The translations under genes were made by a program, and so were the position numbers. Below are positions 36,801-44,814 of a DNA stretch of 64,000 nt, one piece after another (position 1 is the stretch's first letter; each line of letters starts with the position of its first letter). The notes beneath the pieces are model-generated. The model searched no databases and was not told the origin of the DNA. It worked only from the letters and a program-made list of their open reading frames with translations. Source of the DNA: Candidatus Heimdallarchaeota archaeon (GTDB lineage Archaea > Asgardarchaeota > Heimdallarchaeia > Hodarchaeales > Hodarchaeaceae). The DNA is taken from contig CP070695.1 of the NCBI GenBank assembly GCA_020353515.1, positions 4,591,414-4,655,413 on the forward strand. Reading direction: 5' to 3'.

Positions 36801-37251
36801 GTCGCCTTTTACCATGTTGAGTCGCAGTTTCAACAGCTTTTAATAACAATCCTTTTCCGAAACCCTTTTTTTGTTGAGATGGACGAACACCTAACAACTC
36901 AGCATACATCGAATCTTCATCTGTCCAATGATTGTCTATAGAACAATACCCCTGAATAATTCCCTCTTCATCAACGACCATTCGCCTTACTTGTTTTGTT
37001 GCGAACCATTCTTTAAGTATTCTCTCTGCTGTGAACTTTGTGGCACCAAATCCACCACCCCAACTGTCGTCATCTGACCATTCGTTCACACAATCCGCAA
37101 GGCGCCCAGTATCTTCTAGAGTGGCTAATAATTCGCGAATTTTCATCATTTGGGGAGTATTGGGATAGAGTATTCTGATACTATCTACTCGCTCGGATTG
37201 TTGTTCATTTGAACCATGACTCGGTTCTTGTATATGAAGATTTTTGGTCAA
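33862..37251 (-). CDS. GNAT acetyltransferase fused to a giant beta-rich protein
   Basis: A 1129-aa fusion. Residues about 25-190 form a GNAT N-acetyltransferase: YAELLGVRPSQQKKGFGKGL contains the acetyl-CoA loop (QxxGxG/A-like) and VPVYKKTGFMWCPKTSV the final motif. The remaining 900 residues are beta-rich, with Trp/Tyr/Asn-rich segments (SWNWLEFLDNTWSSPVL, WIDGDSRNVPIEILYHACRE) resembling carbohydrate-binding or glycosidase-associated beta-sandwich modules; parts recall immunoglobulin-like repeats (RIINNLSRPIVVKGNFTLF). No signal peptide or membrane anchor, so cytoplasmic. The product may acetylate a sugar or peptide held by the beta domains. No homologue with this exact arrangement is known to me. 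It is a single gene, downstream end 48 bp from uvrC. Confidence 0.75.
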   Translation of the reverse strand: MTKNLHIQEPSHGSNEQQSERVDSIRILYPNTPQMMKIRELLATLEDTGRLADCVNEWSDDDSWGGGFGATKFTAERILKEWFATKQVRRMVVDEEGIIQGYCSIDNHWTDEDSMYAELLGVRPSQQKKGFGKGLLLKAVETATQHGKRRLDLHTWAGNLRAVPVYKKTGFMWCPKTSVLMENFMPAILNTGFFKKAFFSRNDWYESRILTVTQKADEFEKFGMKSYFYHFVQDKQNSLTVYIDRHAKEISGFSHVINGEELSVQLVPNLHEVFFGIDSASAELRIINNLSRPIVVKGNFTLFKGIEKVSIESIDVIVEAGTKKHISIEVQLNPEVETYIIDQVPWKRTDCRLYGNFLLDNKEIQLAIGWVPKESLQVTMSEPSAYFGRYTKQIAIPIGFRNMMNIPFDGHVKIIGEGLPTPHEVKINLLEPSAALETQIMIKKPKKPIVTAWRWNIRFYHQKSSGEEALPPIIRYISCFTKAGAVAYVNPHKEAVVENEQLRFHFDLKETNELRLVKSRDVGEFTFSTLGMNIGKPFPAESSEFWRLDRPYEIIKEDSGVSFKQVMLSKVEKPGLQVTRWINVEGGKPFISSYYEMTNTSDLPITNIAIRLWSPWRTPSILLGKYFLPLKSGWIVSDDPEFNDNFDFPQNAEEYAEPWIAKENQLGFGCGLIWDSQVETIRGNPYSGPMVDTKAYTLQPGETIKLGHFTWVFGRNIAPLTRKIWLNEFNGSEISSDEDKTVEYSTSILEVRCGQDLAVPGVKNNPLPGLNWIDGDSRNVPIEILYHACRETSIEAQIDLESTLWKSPIQWKMKLEGGINKQIRKEIDIKNLDVQLYTFKGVIQLPYTSRPITGALIPYRSTKRVILEKKEEEWLFSNNLLSFQTSPTHGASLFSGKFSNSDELFFSRFPNRDSFVWFKRFVGGFHPFLKPSYSWNWLEFLDNTWSSPVLVTNKDKWFGLTYHLDSPVNDFRLKNISCRVTYYTRSESPLLWSQLSIKNNSGISTSIQAGFFLFLKPIEELITKRHNDIWTYRKTERERVLHTIPPDNWALVSFGEAKEKILLFSPDPKIPISGDYMNANNYSEMVCSNSFKLPPGKERRIDVFLLFNNKNKIEEFQAIVNQWREVIHK

Positions 37252-37459
37252 GATCTTTTCCTCTACTGATGTCCATGTCTACCCAAAATTTATGATAGAC
37301 AATAACCATAGATAAACATATTTGCACGTAAAAAAGGCTAAACTTAAAAATACAGATTCTGGCAATTCAAATCTGATTCGAATTGAATCGTTATTTAGAA
37401 AAAAACAAATACAAGAACAACCCAAAAGCACTTAACTAGTGTTCTAATTCTCATGTAAG

Positions 37460-38281
37460 GTGAAACTGCTTTTGAGTAGTACAACGCATTTCTTTATTAT
37501 GGTACCTCCTTTCGAAATTACAGGTAGTCGTATTTCTATTGTTACAAAAAGGGGTTATTACGAAATTAATCCCCCAAATAAAATCCAATATAAGGTCACA
37601 AACCTGACCACTGATTTCATAGTGTTATACTCCCATGAGGGAATAGGGATGATGACCGAATTACCACCTTACGCAGATATCAATGCCTTTGATTTGCTTA
37701 ATACGCTATGTCAAGGATTATTTGAGGTCTGTTTTTCATTAACAGGAAGGAGAAAAAGTGATCTGTTATTAGATTTCATCTTTGGAGAAATTTTACCTTT
37801 CACGATGAGGGATTACAAAACTGGTTTTTTTCAATTGAAATTATTACCTGATTCCATTTATCAAGAATTCTATAGACGGTCGTCAACTGTTGAAGAAACC
37901 ATGACTACAACGATTACAACGTTTGATGAAAACATTTTTATCCCATTCAAACAGAAATTTATATCTACAATCCATAATCGCACTGAGGAAAAAGCAAACA
38001 CTACCGTTGGCACTTTTTCTAGAGATTTTCCTAGATTTTTCAGACTACATAAGGATCTATTGACAATTCTCCTCTCTCAAGCGAAGCAAGTCTCTGATCA
38101 TCAACATCTGTCCTTTAGCATATTTGCTCCAATACTAAGAAAAATTAGAATGCTCGATACAATGATGGATCATTTTAAAGTTGAGGAACATAAAAAGCAC
38201 ATCGAACTGAAAATAGAGCCGATGAAAGTGGATTCAGCAGAAATTGCAGGAAAAATCTCTCCCTTAGTAAAGGTGAAGTAA
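37460..38281 (+). CDS. Unknown protein, up to 273 aa
   Basis: A soluble protein I do not recognise. Residues about 15-130 appear alpha/beta (PPFEITGSRISIVTKRGYYE, FIVLYSHEGIGMMTELPPYA); the second half is helical (QKFISTIHNRTEEKANTTVG and onward). The start is uncertain: GTG 37460 adds 13 hydrophobic residues, ATG 37499 begins MVPPFEITG. No strong ribosome site favours either. Neighbours are the divergent GNAT fusion gene and a convergent TM2-like gene 21 bp beyond the stop, giving no functional hint. Confidence 0.55.
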   Translation: MKLLLSSTTHFFIMVPPFEITGSRISIVTKRGYYEINPPNKIQYKVTNLTTDFIVLYSHEGIGMMTELPPYADINAFDLLNTLCQGLFEVCFSLTGRRKSDLLLDFIFGEILPFTMRDYKTGFFQLKLLPDSIYQEFYRRSSTVEETMTTTITTFDENIFIPFKQKFISTIHNRTEEKANTTVGTFSRDFPRFFRLHKDLLTILLSQAKQVSDHQHLSFSIFAPILRKIRMLDTMMDHFKVEEHKKHIELKIEPMKVDSAEIAGKISPLVKVK

Positions 38282-38302
38282 AGCAGGGAGAATTCAATAT
38301 CT

Positions 38303-38677
38303 TTAAATTTCAGATGCGATGTCATAAGCGTCCTTGATACTCGCAATCCAACTCAGAGGGAAAAGAAAATAAGAAATCAAGAGAAAATACAATGTTAACA
38401 AGCCTATGGGAGGAATCATTAGATCAATGGTGAACAATGTATCAAATAGGAAAATTGTAATAGCAAGAGTGAGGGCGACTAGGGATGGTATGAACATGAA
38501 ACCAACTCCTCTTCGTACACGTCCAAGATAAATTTGACCTAATCCTGGTAAAATAAAAGATAATACGCTAACTACGTATTTATTTTTGATAATTCGCTTT
38601 CTTGGTTCATCTGCAGTAAATTGAGTAGTATATGCCTTTGATTCGGTTATTCCTTCCAAAATTATTTCCATCTTCAA
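38303..38677 (-). CDS. TM2-domain-like small membrane protein
   Basis: A 124-aa membrane protein with an N-terminal cytoplasmic segment of about 35 residues and three hydrophobic segments. The stretch VLSFILPGLGQIYLGRVRRG is the TM2-domain signature (helix, GxGQxYLGR turn, helix). TM2-like proteins occur in all domains with no agreed biochemical role. It is preceded, 50 bp away on the same strand, by the divergent small-GTPase gene, so the two may be co-transcribed; a membrane partner for that GTPase is a possible reading. Confidence 0.7.
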   Translation of the reverse strand: MKMEIILEGITESKAYTTQFTADEPRKRIIKNKYVVSVLSFILPGLGQIYLGRVRRGVGFMFIPSLVALTLAITIFLFDTLFTIDLMIPPIGLLTLYFLLISYFLFPLSWIASIKDAYDIASEI

Positions 38678-38727
38678 AAATAGTATTAAATCATTTTATT
38701 TTAGCATTACTAGGTTTGAAGCATTTA

Positions 38728-39396
38728 TTAAGTTTGATATAGAAATACTTTGAGAATTTCGAATAATTTGTCCAGAGATTTGTAAGGACTGTATAATGTA
38801 GATAGATAAGATATTCCGAACTTAGAAAGTGGAAATGTTGTTTTAAACTCATCCATAGTTGGGGCAAAATGTGCTAAGAAATCGACAGCTTGTTCTTTAA
38901 TTTTGGGGGACATCTTGAATTCGTTAGGATCTTCCGATGAAAATAAATCTACTTTATTCACAACAAAATGGAAGATATATTTTGTATCCGCTGCTTTCTT
39001 GTCCGCTTTTTCGGGTTTTAAATCAAGTGAATCTAGAAAGTAATTGTAAGAATCCTCCATTGCTACCCGCTGTACCTCAACTGATTGATCAGGATCGAGT
39101 AAGAAGAGCATACCATCAGTTTTAAACTTTCGCATGGCTTCACGCCATTTCCGTCGAAGTTTATAGTCCCCTGGATTATCAATTGCAATAATTCGATATT
39201 TTCTGTGTGCTTCTGGCGAGTACCATGGATAGTCTTCTGAACTTTTCAATTTAATCTTCTTTTCTTCAATATTAATCTCAAGAGTCTTTTTACTCACAAT
39301 TTTCTTAACATCGGTTCCTATCATCCGATTAATTAGTGTTGTCTTACCCACCCCTGTATTCCCTAAGACTGTAACTCGAATATCACGATCAAACAC
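38728..39396 (-). CDS. Divergent small GTPase (P-loop) with enlarged inserts
   Basis: A 222-aa GTPase: P-loop GNTGVGKTT (residues about 12-20), DNPGD in the switch-II position (DxxG with no Gln after it), and VVNKVDL as G4. No clear G5 SAK is seen. Between switch I and II there is a basic region followed by PWYSPEAHRKYRIIAIDNPG, and a charged insert (KPEKADKKAADTK) precedes G4. The loss of the catalytic glutamine and large inserts set it apart from the Rab-like members in this window; similarity to Arf-related or GPN-like GTPases is too weak to assign. It sits upstream of a TM2-like membrane gene on the same strand. Confidence 0.75.
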   Translation of the reverse strand: MFDRDIRVTVLGNTGVGKTTLINRMIGTDVKKIVSKKTLEINIEEKKIKLKSSEDYPWYSPEAHRKYRIIAIDNPGDYKLRRKWREAMRKFKTDGMLFLLDPDQSVEVQRVAMEDSYNYFLDSLDLKPEKADKKAADTKYIFHFVVNKVDLFSSEDPNEFKMSPKIKEQAVDFLAHFAPTMDEFKTTFPLSKFGISYLSTLYSPYKSLDKLFEILKVFLYQT

Positions 39397-39573
39397 ATTC
39401 TAACCTCGTGTAGAACAATAACCTCTGAATATTATTCTTGTTGTGTATTGATTAAAAAGATGGATTATTTAAAAATTAATTGTTTCAAACAAAGGAAATT
39501 AAATTGCCAATAAGCTTTTATTTATGAATAAGTAAGCAAACGTTATAATATAAAGAAAGATATCTGTTTCCAG

Positions 39574-41592
39574 TTGGAGAGAAGCATCCTGCCAGAGTTT
39601 CAGCTAAAGTCTCCTTATCAACCTCGTGGTGATCAAATACCTGCAATACAGCAATTAATTCAAGGAATTAGTGATGGAAAAAAGTACCAAACTCTTTTAG
39701 GAGTGACAGGGAGCGGAAAAACATTTACAGTAGCCAATGTCATTGAACAAGTACAGAAACCTACTCTAGTAATCTCTCACAACAAGACGTTAGCAGCCCA
39801 GTTGTTTCAAGAATTTTCAGAGTATTTTCCTCATAATGCAGTAGAATACTTCGTTTCTTTTTATGACTACTACCAACCTGAAGCATACCTGCCAACAACT
39901 GACCGTTACATCGAGAAAGACTTCAGTATCAATGAGGAAATAGAGAAGATGAGATCTTCAACCACGAGAAGTCTCCTCGAACGGGATGATGTGATTGTTG
40001 TCGCGAGTGTTAGTTGTATTTATGGTCTTGGAGCCCCTGGATCTTATAAAGATATGAGTCTTTTTGTTGAGCGTGGTATGCATATTTCAAAAGAGGAAAT
40101 CCTAGCTACCCTAATTGATATCCAGTATGAACGCGATCAAATGGATTTTTCACGAGGAAAAATCAGAACACGTGGAGACACGATTGATATCTGGCCAATA
40201 TACGAAGACAACAAAGCAGTCCGAATAGAACTCTTTGGAGATGAAATTGACCGTATTACTTATATTCACCCCATCTCGGGGAAAACTCTGCTTTCTCTTG
40301 ATCGTGCGATCGTTTTTCCTGCAAAACACTATATTCGACCCAAAGACGAGCTTAGAGCGGCACTTAGTGGAATTCGAAAAGAATTAAGAGTCCGACTCAA
40401 AGAATTGAGACACCAAAATAAGATAGTTGAAGCACATAGACTGCAACAACGAACACTGTATGACCTAGAGTTGCTAGAAGAGATCGGCCATTGTCCTGGG
40501 ATAGAGAACTATTCTAGATACTTTGACAAGCGTGAGGAAGGAGAACCACCTTCAACATTGCTGGAATTCTTTCCTAAGGATTTTCTCCTAATCATTGATG
40601 AATCTCATATGACGATTCCACAAATTGCAGGAATGAGAGAAGGTGATCTTTCAAGGAAGAAAAATCTGGTAGATTATGGTTTTAGACTCCCCTCTGCTTT
40701 TGACCATCGGCCATTGAGTTTTAAAGAATTTGAAGTTCGGATGGGACAAACAATATTTGTTAGTGCGACTCCAGGTGATTATGCACGGAAAAAAAGCGGA
40801 ATGAACAGTATTGTAGAACAGATAATTAGACCTACAGGATTAATTGATCCAGAGATTGCAGTCAAGTTAAAATTACCAAATCCAATAGATGATTTAATCA
40901 GTGAAATACAGCAGACCACAAAAAGAGGCGAACGGACATTAGTGACTACTTTGACGAAAAGAATGGCTGAAAACCTTGCTGACTACCTTGAAGAGATAAA
41001 AGTACGTGCACGGTACCTTCATTCTGAGATTAAAACCCTAGAAAGAACTGATATCCTACGATCATTGAGGCTTGGGGATTTTGATGTTCTTGTTGGAATT
41101 AACCTTCTCCGAGAAGGGCTTGATTTGCCAGAGGTCTCTTTAGTTGCTATTCTAGATGCAGATAAACAGGGATTCCTAAGAAATGAACGATCTTTAATAC
41201 AAACTATTGGTCGGGCAGCTCGAAATGTCAACGGACGAGTTGTTTTTTATGCAGACAAAGTTTCAGAATCAATGGAGATGGCCATAGCGGAAACGAAAAG
41301 GCGTCGTCGAAAACAATTAGAATTCAATGAGAGAATGGGGATTACTCCACAAACAATATTTAAGGAAGTACGCTCTCCACTTGTTGAACTACAGACATCC
41401 TTTACAGCCATCCAACGAGAGAAAATATCTGCAGAAGATTTACCTGAATATATTGAAGCCTTGAGAAGTGAAATGCAACTAGCTGCAAAAAATCTGGAGT
41501 TTGAAAAAGCTGCAGAAATACGAGATATGATTATTGACCTAGAGAGTCCAAAAATTAAGACACCAAAAATTGTGGATAGAAAAAGTTTCTGA
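39574..41592 (+). CDS. uvrB: Excinuclease ABC subunit B
   Basis: Damage-verifying helicase-like subunit of nucleotide excision repair. Seen: GVTGSGKT at residues 43-50, the beta-hairpin YYQPEAYLP at 99-107 that locks onto damaged DNA, DESHMT (Walker B), motif VI QTIGRAARN, and a C-terminal UVR motif (AAKNLEFEKAAEIRDM) that binds UvrC. Length 672 aa is normal. The only suitable start is TTG 39574; it has no strong ribosome site, and an AT-rich TATA-like box (TTATAATATAAAG) lies about 25 bases upstream, so the mRNA may be leaderless or nearly so. No uvrA of the canonical type is in the window; the UvrA-like protein at 51628-54093 lacks the UvrB-binding domain. Confidence 0.95.
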   Translation: MERSILPEFQLKSPYQPRGDQIPAIQQLIQGISDGKKYQTLLGVTGSGKTFTVANVIEQVQKPTLVISHNKTLAAQLFQEFSEYFPHNAVEYFVSFYDYYQPEAYLPTTDRYIEKDFSINEEIEKMRSSTTRSLLERDDVIVVASVSCIYGLGAPGSYKDMSLFVERGMHISKEEILATLIDIQYERDQMDFSRGKIRTRGDTIDIWPIYEDNKAVRIELFGDEIDRITYIHPISGKTLLSLDRAIVFPAKHYIRPKDELRAALSGIRKELRVRLKELRHQNKIVEAHRLQQRTLYDLELLEEIGHCPGIENYSRYFDKREEGEPPSTLLEFFPKDFLLIIDESHMTIPQIAGMREGDLSRKKNLVDYGFRLPSAFDHRPLSFKEFEVRMGQTIFVSATPGDYARKKSGMNSIVEQIIRPTGLIDPEIAVKLKLPNPIDDLISEIQQTTKRGERTLVTTLTKRMAENLADYLEEIKVRARYLHSEIKTLERTDILRSLRLGDFDVLVGINLLREGLDLPEVSLVAILDADKQGFLRNERSLIQTIGRAARNVNGRVVFYADKVSESMEMAIAETKRRRRKQLEFNERMGITPQTIFKEVRSPLVELQTSFTAIQREKISAEDLPEYIEALRSEMQLAAKNLEFEKAAEIRDMIIDLESPKIKTPKIVDRKSF

Positions 41593-41616
41593 TTGGATTT
41601 AGACTCTCTAGTTTGA

Positions 41617-43038
41617 TTACGTATGGATAGGACGGTCTAAAGCACACAGAACTGCTTCTTTGATTGTTTCATAGAATACTGGGTGTGAATGTTCAACTTT
41701 AATTAAATCTTCTGCTTTCATTCGATTCCCTACCGCTAAAGCGCCTTCTGCAATTAACTCAGTTGCGCTGGGACCGATAATGTGCACTCCAATAATTTCT
41801 GTAGTTTTTGCATCCAGAATTACCTTAACAAATCCACGGTTCTGCCCGGCAATAATTGCTCGGCCATTTCCTTGAAAGGGAAACTTTCCTACAAGAATTT
41901 CACCATATTTTTCTTTTGCTTTCTCCTCGGATAAACCAACCGAGGCTACTTCAGGATTAGTAAAAATAGTGGTCGGGATAGCATGATAATTCATTTCAGT
42001 ATCATGACCTAATGCATTTTCAACAGCAACTTCGCCTTCGTGTGATGCTGTGTAAGCTAACATAGGCGAAGGTACTCCTTGAACTACATCACCTGCAGCA
42101 TATACTCCAGGAATATTTGTTTCCATCTTTTTATTAACGATAATTCCACGATCATGTTCAATTCCTGCTTTATCAAGGTTTAATCCCTTTATTGCTGGAG
42201 CTCGCCCAATTGAGACTAGTACGTAATCAGCTTCGATATTATATTCTTTATTTTCAGCATCTATGAATATAACCCTTTTTTTACCAACAGGAGTATCTGA
42301 AATACGAGTGACACGTGAACTAGTATGGACTTTGATTCCACTTCGTTTAAAGGAAGCTTCAAGCTCCTTACTAAGATCAGGATCTTCCATTGGGATTAAA
42401 CGGGGGAGCATCTCTACAACAGTAACATCTGTTTCCTCAAAACATCTAAAAACGCATGCAAATTCTCCACCAATAGCACCACCTCCAATTACAATTAAGC
42501 TCTTAGGAATATGACTCAGTTCAAGCAATTTCTTACTCGTTAGAACTTTCACTCCATCAATTCCTGGTATCGGTACAAAAAATGGTTGACTTCCTGTGGC
42601 AATGATGACTTTTTTAGCAGAAACACGATATGTCCTATTCGATGTGGTTACAGAGAGTGTATAAGGATCAATGAATTTTCCCTCTCCATTCAACACACGA
42701 ACGTTGGCATTTTTCAAGAGGAAATCGATACCTTTCACAAGCCGACGAACAATCATGGTTTTCCTTTTTTGAATACGAGGAAAATCAACACCGATATATT
42801 CAGATTTTAGCCCAAACCGAGCCATTTCCCTTAGTGCCTTGCATCGTTTCGCGGACTCAACTAATACTTTAGTAGGAATACATCCACGATTAAGACAGGT
42901 ACCTCCTATCTGGCCTTTTTCGATGAGTACAACACCATTATCACTCAACTGAGCTGCTCTTATCGCTGCTACGTAACCTGCTGGCCCACCTCCTAGAATG
43001 GCAATTTCGGCATGAACTATTTCTACTATTTCTTCCAT
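41617..43038 (-). CDS. lpdA: Dihydrolipoyl dehydrogenase
   Basis: FAD-containing enzyme that reoxidises protein-bound dihydrolipoamide with NAD, serving 2-oxoacid dehydrogenase or glycine-cleavage complexes. Seen: FAD dinucleotide motif AILGGGPAGYVAAIRAAQ at the N-terminus, redox disulfide GGTCLNRGCIPTKVL, NAD-binding VIGGGAIGGEFACVF near residue 185, GDVVQG near residue 310, and the C-terminal active-site His-Glu in HSHPVFYETIKEA. Length 473 aa is standard. The gene converges on uvrB with 24 bp between stops. No lipoyl E2 or glycine-cleavage gene is adjacent, so the partner complex is unknown. Confidence 0.95.
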   Translation of the reverse strand: MEEIVEIVHAEIAILGGGPAGYVAAIRAAQLSDNGVVLIEKGQIGGTCLNRGCIPTKVLVESAKRCKALREMARFGLKSEYIGVDFPRIQKRKTMIVRRLVKGIDFLLKNANVRVLNGEGKFIDPYTLSVTTSNRTYRVSAKKVIIATGSQPFFVPIPGIDGVKVLTSKKLLELSHIPKSLIVIGGGAIGGEFACVFRCFEETDVTVVEMLPRLIPMEDPDLSKELEASFKRSGIKVHTSSRVTRISDTPVGKKRVIFIDAENKEYNIEADYVLVSIGRAPAIKGLNLDKAGIEHDRGIIVNKKMETNIPGVYAAGDVVQGVPSPMLAYTASHEGEVAVENALGHDTEMNYHAIPTTIFTNPEVASVGLSEEKAKEKYGEILVGKFPFQGNGRAIIAGQNRGFVKVILDAKTTEIIGVHIIGPSATELIAEGALAVGNRMKAEDLIKVEHSHPVFYETIKEAVLCALDRPIHT

Positions 43039-43363
43039 TTGAAAACAACTCGGAATTGATGGTTATTCAATGAAGAATATAATTAATCATTTAAATCAAT
43101 TCTTTAACTATAATGTATTGCTAACGTCAAATATGATTTTTTTATATCAAAATCGTCCGAAGAGATCCAATAAAGAAAACATTTTCCTTTTGACTAGATT
43201 TAACGCGACTACAGTATTAATTACTAGTGATTCACAATTCAGTGAATAATTGTCTTTATAAAAATAATGTATTTTACTTAAATCAGGTATTATTTCCACT
43301 GAAATTGTCTAATAATCCCAGAAAAAGTGGAAAACCAAACGAAAATACTTCTAAGGTTTGATC
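43039..43363. other. 325-bp divergent spacer
   Basis: AT-rich spacer between lpdA (minus) and the permease gene (plus). TATA-like AATAATGTATTTTA lies near 43265. I see no small gene, RNA gene or strong repeat. The last bases before 43364 (AAGGTTTG) give a weak ribosome site for the permease. Confidence 0.4.
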
Positions 43364-44683
43364 ATGGCATTGCATCCTGTGCAGGTGATTGGTTTAATAA
43401 TATTTATTGGAACTTACATTTTAATCACGTCAGAGAAATTGCATAGACCGATTTCTGCTCTTCTAGGAGCAAGTGTCATATCCATTTTGTTGATAGTTAC
43501 CCAGTGGCCATACGAGGGACATGCGACAACTTTCCACACAATCGTTTCCCGTGTAGAATGGAATACTCTTCTTTTCATCACTGCAATGATGATTATTACG
43601 ATAATTTCTAGCCGATCAGGCCTTTTTCAATATATCAGCATCATCATTGTACGCTTTACAAAAGGGAATCCAAAGACTTTGTTGCTTTCATTATCCTTGC
43701 TAACTTTCATAATCAGTTTTGTCTTTGATGTCATCACTACAATGTTAATAATTGCACCTTTAACAGTTGAAATATATAAAATTCTAGAATTCGACTTTAG
43801 ACCAACTCTCATTGTGGAAGCAATTACAGCTAATTTTGCGTCAATTTCATCTTTGGTAGGAAGTATACCAAATATTGTTTTGGCAGATAAGAGCGGTGCA
43901 TTATTTCTTGACTTTGTAATAGTAATGGGGCCCCTTAGTCTTATTTTGTTACTAACAGCTCTACCCGTATACTATCTCACTGCAAAAAAGACATTTGTAG
44001 ATACCCCTATATCGTTGGTAAAGGAAATATTCTTATTAGACCCAAACATTCTCGTCGAAGATAAACGTACTTTCTATGTAGTAATTGTGGGATTGATTAT
44101 ATTGGTAATAGGATTCATTTTTGGAGGTATTGTGCAGTTAAAGGCAGCAGAGATTGCTTTATTAATTGCTTCAGGATTGTTACTGTTTTCAGGAATGCAC
44201 CCTAAAGACATTTTCAGGGATGTGGAGTGGATTTCAGTTTATTTTATTATTGGACTCTTTGTTCTTGTGGGTTCAATTGAAATCTTAGGATTACTTGACC
44301 TTTTGGGTGAAATCCTGACCCCATTTTTGGAACTCCCCTTATTCCTCTCACTACCATTTATTTCATTTGGAATAGGATTCACATCTGCTGTAGTTGACAA
44401 CATTCCTATTTCAGCAGCATTAGCTCCTGTATTTGCTGATCTCCAGGGGGCAGGAGTGATTGGTACTATCGAATGGTGGGCTTTAGTGATAGCTGTGAAC
44501 CTAGGTGGATATGTATTACCAATTGGCAGCCCTGCTAATATTCTAGCAATTAATCTTTCTAATCGAGAAGGGGCCACCATCACTTTCATGGAATTTCTCA
44601 AGATAGGGGCTCTATTAGGACTTCTTCATCTTCTAATCGGTACGATTTACTTGATTTTTCTTTCCACAATTGGTTTTTTTTAA
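43364..44683 (+). CDS. ArsB/NhaD (SLC13-like) ion transporter
   Basis: A 439-aa membrane protein with about 11-12 hydrophobic segments. Features of the ArsB/NhaD/SLC13 superfamily are present: a helix-loop region SIPNIVLADKSG near residue 170 and its second-half counterpart GSPANILAINLSN near residue 390, each resembling the two re-entrant NxxP/SNT-type elements, and VDNIPISAALAP near residue 345. Members export arsenite, exchange Na+/H+, or import dicarboxylates; the sequence does not say which. TTG 43358 is possible but ATG 43364 is preferred. No arsenic genes or regulator lie adjacent. Confidence 0.78.
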   Translation: MALHPVQVIGLIIFIGTYILITSEKLHRPISALLGASVISILLIVTQWPYEGHATTFHTIVSRVEWNTLLFITAMMIITIISSRSGLFQYISIIIVRFTKGNPKTLLLSLSLLTFIISFVFDVITTMLIIAPLTVEIYKILEFDFRPTLIVEAITANFASISSLVGSIPNIVLADKSGALFLDFVIVMGPLSLILLLTALPVYYLTAKKTFVDTPISLVKEIFLLDPNILVEDKRTFYVVIVGLIILVIGFIFGGIVQLKAAEIALLIASGLLLFSGMHPKDIFRDVEWISVYFIIGLFVLVGSIEILGLLDLLGEILTPFLELPLFLSLPFISFGIGFTSAVVDNIPISAALAPVFADLQGAGVIGTIEWWALVIAVNLGGYVLPIGSPANILAINLSNREGATITFMEFLKIGALLGLLHLLIGTIYLIFLSTIGFF

Positions 44684-44814
44684 TATCTAAACACTCTCAC
44701 TCTTGAATTATTTCTCTTGCATTTAATGACAGAATTATAAAAAGCCTTTTTGGTTAAAAATTTCTGTTTTTTCAGTAATAACTGCTTCATTGTGGATAGA
44801 AGGAAGGAAAAAGT

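Noticed and set aside
41019..41231. Minus-strand frame within uvrB
   Set aside because: Antisense to conserved helicase motif VI coding sequence.
44239..44601. Minus-strand 120-aa frame within the permease gene
   Set aside because: Shadow of a clear 12-helix transporter gene.
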